Position numbers and translations under genes: made by a program. Below, one piece after another: positions 18,706 to 26,550 of a DNA stretch of 64,000 nt (position 1 is its first letter; each line of letters begins with the position of its first letter). The DNA is from Bacteroidota bacterium (GTDB lineage Bacteria > Bacteroidota > Bacteroidia > Bacteroidales > Tannerellaceae), in contig JAEYVY010000022.1 in the NCBI GenBank assembly GCA_023429375.1, positions 62,001 to 126,000 of the forward strand, in the 5' to 3' direction. The notes under the pieces were generated by a model, which did not search any database, was not told where the DNA came from, and worked only from the letters and a program-made list of their open reading frames with translations.

Positions 18706-18766
18706 ATCTCGGTGTTTTTAGAATTTCATCCCAATCTTTTTGAAAAAATATAGGGGAGAAAAAATG

Positions 18767-18797
18767 AAAAGGCTGTATGGATTAGATACAGCCTTTT
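18767..18797 (-). terminator. Rho-independent terminator after the M16 peptidase gene
   Basis: On the minus strand, AAAAGGCTGTAT pairs perfectly with ATACAGCCTTTT (7-base loop), followed by CATTTTTTC. It lies 26 bases past the stop of the peptidase. Confidence 0.88.
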
Positions 18798-18822
18798 CGA
18801 ATATGTAAATAATAGGAAATTC

Positions 18823-21648
18823 TTATGCTGCAGGAGTCATAACAACTTCTATTACATTCTTTTGATCTGTTAATTTCTTTAATGTTTCCTGAATCAGTGC
18901 AGGTGTTAAGGCATTAACTGCTTTCTTATAATCGTTCAGACTGTCGATACCATCTTCGTAGTACGATTTGATAACACCTCTCCACCAACTGTTTTCACGC
19001 AGGTTTTCGTCGTAATTCTTCAGCATGTTTTCCTGAATCTTTTTGACTGATTCCGGAGTTGGTCCGTTAGCAACGATGCCTTCTACTTCTTGGTGAATAA
19101 TAGCCATTAAGCGTGCTTGCTTTTCAGGATCGGTATCAAATTGCATTTGAAGCGTAGCCTGTTCGATGGGTGTGTTGCCTATTGATCCGCGTACTCCTAC
19201 GCCGTATGTACCTCCTTCTTTTTCACGAATTGTTTCCAAATAACGGTCGAAAAGTAGGTTCTCGATTGCTTTAATAATCACCTGATTTTGCAAGGTGAAT
19301 GGAAGGTCTCCTTTATAATAAATGAAGTTTGAAGCTTTCTTCACTTCCATCTCCTTTGTGAAGTAGTTTTGCACCTTTCCTTTTGGAGAACGCACTTGAT
19401 GATCAGTATAATTTTCTTTGATTTGCTCTGAAGGCAATCCTCCTAAGTAAGTGCAGATTGACTGGCGCGTTTGCGGATCTTTCGGATCGATGTTACCTAC
19501 AAAAATGAATGTGAAATCAGCAGGAATAGCAAATCGTTCTTTAAAGATAGCCAGGGCCTTGTTTTGATCTATCTGATCTACTTTATCCAATTTGAGTGAG
19601 ATTGTACGAGGGTGATGGTTGGTTACTACCTGTCCAATCGAATCGGAGAATGCTTGACGTGGATCTTTTTCGGCATTAGACAGACTGGTCTTCAACATGT
19701 TGATGAATGCCTGATGGCTATTGTCGTCTTTGCGTACCGCGGTGAAATGAAGGTAAACCAATTGAAGCATAGTCTCGAAGTCTGAAACAGAAGAGTTTCC
19801 GTTGAAGCCTTCTTCAAATTCGCTGATATAAGGGTTTACTCTGGCAATTTTGCCTGTCAATGCTTTTTGAAGGTTGATACGGCTGAACTCACCTAATCCA
19901 TTATTGCTAACGATACTTGCTGCAAGAGAAGCTGATAAGAGATCGTCTATATTGTTTACCTTCGACGTTCCTCCATCGCTGAAGGCTGTCAGCAAGATTT
20001 CATCTTTTTTGAATTCAGTCTGTTTGAGAAGGACTTTTACACCGTTGCTCAAGGTCCATTCCGTTATACCTAATTGCTTGTTTTCTGTCTCTTTGACGAT
20101 GCTTCCAGCTGTCGGAATGTCTTTAATGATGGGCTTGCTCAGGTCTTCTTCTGCTCGTGCTGTCAACTCTGTTTTAGCTGCTTTTTCGAAGGCGGCTAAA
20201 ATCTGTGTGTTGTCGGGTAGTTTTACTGATTCTTTCTCCGGAGCAGTAATGCTTAGGATGAGATTCTTGTCCGTAACGTACTGTTGAGCTATTTTGTTAA
20301 TAGCTTCAGAGCTTATCATCGGCAACATGGATTGAAGCATTTGATATTCCCATTCAATACCTGGTATAGCTTCGTCTTCAAGAAAATGATTTACATATTC
20401 ACGTACATACGACGAACTTTTTTGATGATTTCTATCATTATAAGCCTTTTCTATTCTTTTCAAAAGGTCGGTTTTTGCTCTTTCAAGTTCTGATGTGGTA
20501 AAACCAAAGCGTTTGATCTTTTCGGCTTCCAAAACCAATGCATCAAGTCCTTCTTGTTCTTTTGACTCTTTAGGTATTCCAACCAGGATGAAAGCATCTT
20601 TCGGCCTGACCAGGTTGCCGTAATAACCGTATCCGGCTACGAATGGAGCATTTGCCTCTTGCGTGATTTCTGAAAAACGATTGTTAATCATAGTGGAAAT
20701 CAAATAGTTGTAGATGTAATGAGAGTAGCCGCCCACTGATTTCTTTATTTCTTTAGGCAGAGGGTCTTTCTTGTAATCCAAACGGATGGTGGTATGAGGA
20801 GCCTCAGGATCTGTTATAACGGCAATGATTGGTTCGTCGTTGTCGGGCAATTCATGTACAGGGCGTTCGCCTGCATTAGGTTTGCGAGGAATATCACTGA
20901 ACAGGGTCTTGATTTTAGCTTCGATCTGGTCTACATCGATATCGCCCACAACAATGATTGCTTGCAGATCCGGACGGTACCATTTGTGGTAAAAGTCGCG
21001 GATTGTTTGATGATCAAAATTCTTGATTACGGCTGTATCACCAATCACATCACGCTTGGCATATTGCGAACCCGGGTATTTCAGTGCATTACCTTTCTTC
21101 CACATACGTCTGTTAGCTCCTTGTCCTGTACGCCACTCTTCGGTGATGACACCTCGTTCGTTATCGATTTCTTCTCCTTCAAGCAGAATGAAACTTGACC
21201 AGTCGTGAAGTACGAGCAGAGCGCTATCGATAATCCCTTCGCGTGTGGTAGGAACAGAAGAGAGGTTGTAGACGGTTTCGTCTAATGAGGTATAGGCATT
21301 AATTTCATAACCGAAACGAACGCCGATGGATTCCATATAATTGATTATCCCTTTTCCGGGGAAATGCTTTGTTCCGTTGAAAGCCATGTGTTCCAAAAAG
21401 TGGGCTAGCCCATTTTGGTCGTCGTTTTCAAGACTGGCGCCTACATTTTGAGCGATATAAAACTCGGCGCGATCTTTAGGCTCTTGATTGGCACGGATAT
21501 AATAAGTCAGTCCGTTTTCTAACGTACCGTATCTCAAGTCCTTGTCTAATGGAAGTGTGAGGAATTGTTGAGCTTGTATTCCAGTGAGGGCAGCAATCCA
21601 TGCAGTGAATAGAAATACCAGTTTTCTCTTTTTCTTCATAATCATCAT
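18823..21648 (-). CDS. M16 family zinc metallopeptidase, exported
   Basis: A 941-residue insulinase/pitrilysin-family protein with a signal peptide (hydrophobic about 9-26, cleavage near IQA-QQ). The inverted zinc motif HxxEH appears as HFLEH at residues 83-87, and the third ligand is in the ERGVITEEW segment about 75 residues later. Two M16 halves follow (N-terminal active half about 30-260; C-terminal inactive halves to about 930, with GVKVLLKQTEFKKDEI marking the second half). It should degrade peptides in the periplasm. Start may alternatively be Met4 (MKKKRK). Terminators flank it on both sides, so it is monocistronic. Confidence 0.93.
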   Translation of the reverse strand: MMIMKKKRKLVFLFTAWIAALTGIQAQQFLTLPLDKDLRYGTLENGLTYYIRANQEPKDRAEFYIAQNVGASLENDDQNGLAHFLEHMAFNGTKHFPGKGIINYMESIGVRFGYEINAYTSLDETVYNLSSVPTTREGIIDSALLVLHDWSSFILLEGEEIDNERGVITEEWRTGQGANRRMWKKGNALKYPGSQYAKRDVIGDTAVIKNFDHQTIRDFYHKWYRPDLQAIIVVGDIDVDQIEAKIKTLFSDIPRKPNAGERPVHELPDNDEPIIAVITDPEAPHTTIRLDYKKDPLPKEIKKSVGGYSHYIYNYLISTMINNRFSEITQEANAPFVAGYGYYGNLVRPKDAFILVGIPKESKEQEGLDALVLEAEKIKRFGFTTSELERAKTDLLKRIEKAYNDRNHQKSSSYVREYVNHFLEDEAIPGIEWEYQMLQSMLPMISSEAINKIAQQYVTDKNLILSITAPEKESVKLPDNTQILAAFEKAAKTELTARAEEDLSKPIIKDIPTAGSIVKETENKQLGITEWTLSNGVKVLLKQTEFKKDEILLTAFSDGGTSKVNNIDDLLSASLAASIVSNNGLGEFSRINLQKALTGKIARVNPYISEFEEGFNGNSSVSDFETMLQLVYLHFTAVRKDDNSHQAFINMLKTSLSNAEKDPRQAFSDSIGQVVTNHHPRTISLKLDKVDQIDQNKALAIFKERFAIPADFTFIFVGNIDPKDPQTRQSICTYLGGLPSEQIKENYTDHQVRSPKGKVQNYFTKEMEVKKASNFIYYKGDLPFTLQNQVIIKAIENLLFDRYLETIREKEGGTYGVGVRGSIGNTPIEQATLQMQFDTDPEKQARLMAIIHQEVEGIVANGPTPESVKKIQENMLKNYDENLRENSWWRGVIKSYYEDGIDSLNDYKKAVNALTPALIQETLKKLTDQKNVIEVVMTPAA

Positions 21649-21701
21649 TTTTAAATATTTTGATAAAAGTAGCTAGAAAAATGCACTTTGATAAAAAAAG
21701 A

Positions 21702-21730
21702 CCGGGAAGATATCGAAAGATTCTTCCCGG
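21702..21730 (-). terminator. Rho-independent terminator after the esterase gene
   Basis: Minus strand: CCGGGAAGA pairs perfectly with TCTTCCCGG (11-base loop with further pairing), followed by TCTTTTTTTATC. It lies 9 bases past the esterase stop and separates it from the M16 gene. Confidence 0.9.
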
Positions 21731-21738
21731 AGTTTATC

Positions 21739-22932
21739 TTATTTAAATAACATTGGGGTAAATTCCGTTAGATAGATTCGCCAGTTTTTCCAGATATGGC
21801 CTTCGTCTGTTTCACGATAGACATATTTATATCCTTTTTCGTCCAGCATTTTTCTGTAATCTTCATTGTTCTTATAAAGGAAATCTGTCTTGCCGATAGC
21901 AATCCAGTAAAGTTTCGGATTCTTAGAGAACTGTACTTTAAGCTTTCCTTCCATATTTTGATAGATAGGAGACTGAGAGTCTTCACGTGGCATGATAGCT
22001 GCAGAGAATAGTCCTACATAGTCAAACATATCCGGGTATTGTTTAGAGATATGCAAGGAGTGGAATCCACCCATGGATAGACCGGCAATAGCGCGTGCTG
22101 ATTTTTCTTTTTTTACTTTGAATGTGCTTTCAACGAATTTGATTACGTCAGGAAAGCTTGATTCGAATTCGCCATCCATTGTTTTAGGTAATTGCATAGT
22201 AGGTTTTAAGAGTCCTAGACTGGATTCTCCAGGAGCAGCTTCTTGGCTAGCATTACCATTAGTCATAACAACCAACATAGGTTCTGCTTTACCTTGTGCA
22301 ATTAGGTTGTCAAGAATCTGTACGGTTCTTCCTAAGGTTACCCAAGCTTCTTCGTCACCTCCCATACCGTGCAACAGGTAAAGAACAGGGTAGGTGGAAT
22401 TGCTTTTTTCATAACCGGCAGGTGTGTAAACAGTGATACGACGAGTCAAATCTAATGTTGGGCTTTCATACCAGTAACGGGCAACGGTTCCGTGAGGAAC
22501 TTTGTTTACACTGAATAGGTCACCAATACCACCTTTAATAATAAAGATGTTAGTCACTGAAGCCACATCGCGGTTCAAGAAAACATTGTTTGGGTCGATT
22601 ACTTTCAAACCATCAACAATAAATGAATAACTATATAGCTCTGATGGCAGAGGATTAGGAGTTGTGAATTCCCAAACACCTTCGCTGTTTTTTGTCAGAT
22701 CGGCTGTACCCGGTACGTCAAATTCACCATAAGGAGTTTGTGCTTTTTGTGTAGGCAGAAAATCACCTGTGATTTGTACTTTCCCTGCATCAGGCGCTAG
22801 AAAACGGAAAGTAACGGTATTGTTATCATGAATTTCCGGAGAGATAATGTTTTGTCCTCCCCATAATGCCTGTTGAGCAAAACTCGGCAGACTTAATAAA
22901 CATGTAAGAGTAAATAGTAGGAATGTTCTCAT
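21739..22932 (-). CDS. Exported esterase (esterase D / feruloyl esterase-like) with N-terminal CBM48-like domain
   Basis: A 397-residue protein: signal peptide (1-19, SFA-QQ), an early-set immunoglobulin-like domain (about 35-130; VTFRFLAPDAGKVQITGDF...WEFTTPNPLPSELYSYSFIVDG) like those in glycogen-branching enzymes and xylan esterases, then an alpha/beta-hydrolase (about 150-395) with nucleophile motif GLSMGGFHS, LYLLHGMGGDEEAW as oxyanion region and a C-terminal DEGHIWKNW that supplies the catalytic His. Such proteins commonly remove ferulic or acetyl esters from plant polysaccharides. No glycoside hydrolases lie nearby, so the substrate remains open. Confidence 0.9.
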   Translation of the reverse strand: MRTFLLFTLTCLLSLPSFAQQALWGGQNIISPEIHDNNTVTFRFLAPDAGKVQITGDFLPTQKAQTPYGEFDVPGTADLTKNSEGVWEFTTPNPLPSELYSYSFIVDGLKVIDPNNVFLNRDVASVTNIFIIKGGIGDLFSVNKVPHGTVARYWYESPTLDLTRRITVYTPAGYEKSNSTYPVLYLLHGMGGDEEAWVTLGRTVQILDNLIAQGKAEPMLVVMTNGNASQEAAPGESSLGLLKPTMQLPKTMDGEFESSFPDVIKFVESTFKVKKEKSARAIAGLSMGGFHSLHISKQYPDMFDYVGLFSAAIMPREDSQSPIYQNMEGKLKVQFSKNPKLYWIAIGKTDFLYKNNEDYRKMLDEKGYKYVYRETDEGHIWKNWRIYLTEFTPMLFK

Positions 22933-23033
22933 AATAAATTTGTATTTAATAGTTTATAATCGGTTTGTTCAGAAACAATGTTTTTATGTTGTTAGCCCGG
23001 CTTTGTACATTGCTCCCAAAGCCGGATTGGACC

Positions 23034-24293
23034 TTAAGCGTTTGCTTCGAAAGCCTCCTTGATGAGGGCAACACAGGTGTCCATTTGTTCTTTTGTGTGA
23101 TTGGATGACATGGAAAGTCTCAGGCGCGTACGTTTATTGGAAACGGCCGGATAGGTTACCACTCCTGTATATAGTCCTCTTTCGTGTATGTATTGCCCTA
23201 TTTTACGAAGTTTGTGATCGGGGCCGACAATGACAGGTATGACTTGCGATTCGGTGTGTCCCGTGTCTAACCCGGCTTCTTTTAGCGCTTTTAAGGTATA
23301 GTGGGTGTTTTCCCAAAGTTTGTCTCGATAAGACTTGTCTTGTTCATAAAGCTCCAGCACTTTGAGAATGCCTGCTGCTGTATGTGGCGCCATGGCGCAT
23401 GAAAACACATAGGAACGGGCAAACATCCGGATGTAGCTGATAATCTTCATTTCGCCGGTGACAAAGCCTCCGATTGCCCCAAACGATTTGCTGAAGGTGC
23501 CGATGGTCAGATCTATTTCATCTTCCAGTCCGAAATGTTCGGCTACTCCGCGACCTTTTTCACCGAAGATTAGTGTGGCATGGGCTTCGTCTAAAAGGAT
23601 ACGGGCTCCATATTTTTTACAAACAGCAACGATTTCCGGCAGATTGACTAAGTCTCCATCCATACTGTATATTCCCTCAATACAAACAAGGGCTCTATGT
23701 GGATTCTTAAGATTTTTCAATACAATTTCAAGGTGCTCGGCATTGTTGTGGCTGAATACTTTAATTTCTGCACCCGACAGTCTGGCCCCGTCATAAATTG
23801 ATGCATGAGAAAGAATATCCATCACAGCGATATCGCCAGGCTTTAGTATGCAGGATAAGACGCCTAAGTTAGCACCATAGCCTGTTGGAAATATAACGGT
23901 TGCTTCTTTGTTTTTGAATCGGGCAATCGATTCCTCCAACTGTTTGGACAAATCGTAGTAACCACTCAATAAGGGAGCAGAAACTGCTCCTGTGCCGTAT
24001 TTGGCAGCAGTATCTTGAAGCGCTTTGATTACTTCCGGATGGCAGGAATAGCCAAGATAGTTGTATGAACAGAAATTGAGGAAGTCTCTATCCTTCTCTA
24101 AATAACGATCATATACCTGAAATTCAGAGCGAGGAGCTGTGCTGATGGGGTTGCCATAGACCATGTATTTCTTTGCTATAGCGTCTTGCATAAATGCCCA
24201 AAATGGTTCTTTCACATCAAAAAGATCGTCACTTTCATAGGCTGAAAAATCAGCTAAAGAGTAATCGTCACTGTTAACTTTGTTTATGTCCAT
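23034..24293 (-). CDS. PLP-dependent alpha-oxoamine synthase family enzyme (AONS/KBL/SPT-like)
   Basis: A 419-residue fold-type I PLP enzyme. Visible: NYLGYSCHPEV, SHASIYDGARLSGAE, the PLP-phasing DEAHATLIFGEKGRG (Asp binds the pyridine N) and the Schiff-base Lys in GTFSKSFGAIGG. The family condenses an amino acid with an acyl-CoA (8-amino-7-oxononanoate, 2-amino-3-ketobutyrate and sphinganine precursors). The long N-terminus (about 60 extra residues) and the SAPLLSG segment, in place of the usual GSR-x-x-x-GT, distinguish it from BioF and from the well-known Bacteroides serine palmitoyltransferase. Product not assignable; no biotin or sphingolipid genes adjoin. I start at MDINKVNSDD; the longer reading adds an upstream leader. 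Confidence 0.8.
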   Translation of the reverse strand: MDINKVNSDDYSLADFSAYESDDLFDVKEPFWAFMQDAIAKKYMVYGNPISTAPRSEFQVYDRYLEKDRDFLNFCSYNYLGYSCHPEVIKALQDTAAKYGTGAVSAPLLSGYYDLSKQLEESIARFKNKEATVIFPTGYGANLGVLSCILKPGDIAVMDILSHASIYDGARLSGAEIKVFSHNNAEHLEIVLKNLKNPHRALVCIEGIYSMDGDLVNLPEIVAVCKKYGARILLDEAHATLIFGEKGRGVAEHFGLEDEIDLTIGTFSKSFGAIGGFVTGEMKIISYIRMFARSYVFSCAMAPHTAAGILKVLELYEQDKSYRDKLWENTHYTLKALKEAGLDTGHTESQVIPVIVGPDHKLRKIGQYIHERGLYTGVVTYPAVSNKRTRLRLSMSSNHTKEQMDTCVALIKEAFEANA

Positions 24294-24393
24294 GTCGTAC
24301 TTAGTTATAATAAGATTCCTTAGCAGGAATTCATCGTGGTTTTGATGTGCAAGATACAAAGTTTCTCTGAATAATTAATTTACAAGCAAAAAA

Positions 24394-24421
24394 ATAGGGT
24401 ACCCTTGTAAGGATACCCTAT
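24394..24421 (-). terminator. Rho-independent terminator of rpsA
   Basis: Minus strand: ATAGGGTA / TACCCTAT plus inner CCTT/AAGG pairing give a stem of about 12 bp, followed by TTTTTTGC. It starts 21 bases past the rpsA stop. Confidence 0.92.
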
Positions 24422-24442
24422 TCTATATGGATTAAAAGTGGA

Positions 24443-26239
24443 TTATTTGTTTCCTTCCAACTTTTCTTTCAACGCAGCAAGTTCTTCGATGTCACCTAAT
24501 GTAGTTTTTTCCATTTGACCGGAAACTACAGAAGTTTCTTCTTCTTTCTTAGTACGTTTAGCTGAAGCTTTCTTTTCTGCAACAACTTCTTTCTTAGCTG
24601 ATTTTTGTTCATCTTCGAAGATACGGCTGTGAGAAAGGATGATGCGTTTTGCTTCTTTGTTGAATTCGATTACCTTGAACTCAAGTTTTTCATCAACAAC
24701 AGCTTGTGAGCCATCTTCTTTTACCAAGTGCTTTGGAGTAGCGAAACCTTCAACGCCATAAGGCAATGAGATTACTGCACCCTTGTCTAGTACTTCGATA
24801 ATTGTTCCTTCGTGTACTGAGCCAACTGTGAAGATTGTTTCAAATACATCCCAAGGATTTTCTTCTAATTGTTTGTGGCCTAAGCTTAAGCGACGGTTTT
24901 CCTTGTCGATTTCCAATACTTGTACTTCGATTTCAGCACCGATTTGAGTGAATTCACTTGGGTGTTTGATTTTCTTAGTCCAAGAAAGGTCAGAGATGTG
25001 GATCAATCCGTCAACACCTTCTTCGATTTCTACGAATACACCGAAGTTAGTGAAGTTGCGTACTTTCGCTGTGTGTTGAGAACCAACTGGGTAACGAGTT
25101 TCGATATCTTCCCATGGATCAGCTTTTAATTGCTTGATACCAAGAGACATCTTACGTTCGTCGCGGTCAAGTGTCAATACTACAGCTTCGATTTCGTCAC
25201 CTACCTTCATGAAGTCTTGTGCACTGCGTAAGTGTTGAGTCCAAGACATTTCAGATACGTGGATCAAACCTTCAACTCCCGGAGCGATTTCGATGAACGC
25301 ACCGTAGTCAGCCATAACCACTACTTTACCTTTAACTTTGTCGCCAACTTTCAAGTCTGGATTCAAAGCATCCCATGGATGTGGAGTAAGTTGTTTCAAA
25401 CCAAGAGCGATACGTTTCTTTTCGTCGTCGAAGTCAAGGATAACAACGTTGATCTTTTGATCAAGCTGTACGATTTCTTCTGGATGAGAAACACGGCCCC
25501 ATGAAAGGTCTGTGATGTGAATCAAGCCATCTACGCCACCCAAGTCGATGAATACACCGTATGAAGTGATATTCTTAACTGTACCTTCAAGTACTTGTCC
25601 TTTTTCAAGTTTAGAGATGATGTCTTTCTTCTGTTGTTCAAGTTCAGCTTCGATAAGAGCTTTGTGAGAAACAACAACGTTCTTAAATTCTTGATTGATC
25701 TTAACAATCTTGAATTCCATTGTCTTACCAACGAATACATCGTAGTCGCGGATAGGCTTAACATCGATTTGTGAACCCGGAAGGAATGCTTCGATTCCGA
25801 ATACATCAACGATCATACCGCCCTTAGTACGACATTTGATAAATCCTTTGATGATTTCGTCTTTTTCAAGTGCTTCGTTAACACGATCCCAAGAACGTGT
25901 AGCACGTGCTTTTTTGTGAGAAAGGATTAATTGTCCTTTTTTGTCTTCTTGGCTTTCGATGTAAACTTCTACTTCGTCACCAATTTTTAATTCCGGATTG
26001 TAACGGAATTCTGACATAGGCACAACGCCGTCAGATTTGAAACCGATGTTCACTACTACTTCACGTTTGTTAAGTGCAGTCACGGTTCCCATAACCACTT
26101 CCTTATCCTTTACTGTGTTTAAGGTTTGGTCATACGTGTTAATAAGTTCTTCTTGACTCATGTCGCTGAAGACTTCTCCTTTTTCGTAGGAGTCCCAATT
26201 GAAATCTTCAATTGGAGCGATGTTTTTTAAATTTTCCAT
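24443..26239 (-). CDS. rpsA: 30S ribosomal protein S1
   Basis: Binds mRNA on the 30S subunit. The 598-residue protein has six S1 OB-fold repeats, easily seen as GxVxxxxxxGxxVxxGxxxGxxP/H phrases: VMGTVTALNKREVVVNIG, IIKGFIKCRTKGG, LEGTVKNITSYGVFIDLGG, KGKVVVMADYGAFIEIAPG, TAKVRNFTNFGVFVEIEEG and HEGTIIEVLDKGAVISLPYG. A charged Lys/Glu tail follows. Codon use is strongly biased as in highly expressed genes. Monocistronic: own promoter box upstream and strong terminator downstream. Because the anti-Shine-Dalgarno interaction is little used in Bacteroidetes, S1 is likely important for start selection here (established idea, not visible). Confidence 0.97.
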   Translation of the reverse strand: MENLKNIAPIEDFNWDSYEKGEVFSDMSQEELINTYDQTLNTVKDKEVVMGTVTALNKREVVVNIGFKSDGVVPMSEFRYNPELKIGDEVEVYIESQEDKKGQLILSHKKARATRSWDRVNEALEKDEIIKGFIKCRTKGGMIVDVFGIEAFLPGSQIDVKPIRDYDVFVGKTMEFKIVKINQEFKNVVVSHKALIEAELEQQKKDIISKLEKGQVLEGTVKNITSYGVFIDLGGVDGLIHITDLSWGRVSHPEEIVQLDQKINVVILDFDDEKKRIALGLKQLTPHPWDALNPDLKVGDKVKGKVVVMADYGAFIEIAPGVEGLIHVSEMSWTQHLRSAQDFMKVGDEIEAVVLTLDRDERKMSLGIKQLKADPWEDIETRYPVGSQHTAKVRNFTNFGVFVEIEEGVDGLIHISDLSWTKKIKHPSEFTQIGAEIEVQVLEIDKENRRLSLGHKQLEENPWDVFETIFTVGSVHEGTIIEVLDKGAVISLPYGVEGFATPKHLVKEDGSQAVVDEKLEFKVIEFNKEAKRIILSHSRIFEDEQKSAKKEVVAEKKASAKRTKKEEETSVVSGQMEKTTLGDIEELAALKEKLEGNK

Positions 26240-26550
26240 CTTTTAAATTGTTAATACTATAGTTTAATTTTACTAATAAGTTAGACATTATGTTGTGTAA
26301 TCTCTAAAAAGTGGTGCAAAGGTATCTTTTTTTTCTGGATTACTAGTGTATTCATCCCGATTATTTTACACTTAACTGCGTTGTTTTGAGTGTTTTCCTA
26401 CTTAACATGAGTTTGACCCTGTCTAATACTGTATAACGATTACTTTTCTTATGGTTAATAAATGTAAAATAAAGTCATATGCGTTAAACGTATTCATTTT
26501 TATAGCGTCTATTGAATTCAGTTGAAAAATATTTTTTACATAGACGTATT
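26240..26550. other. 311-base divergent intergenic region, rpsA / TonB receptor
   Basis: No gene. It holds the rpsA -7 box (26317-26324, minus). For the receptor side the best candidate is TACTTTTC at 26441-26448, one base off consensus, with TTTG 25 bases further upstream, which is too far; so the receptor promoter is uncertain. The frame upstream of 26551 has an extra 13 codons that lack a signal-peptide context. Confidence 0.5.
26317..26324 (-). promoter_or_regulatory. -7 promoter box for rpsA
   Basis: Minus-strand TACCTTTG, exact TAnnTTTG match, giving a leader of about 70 bases before the rpsA start at 26239, room enough for autoregulation. Confidence 0.6.
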
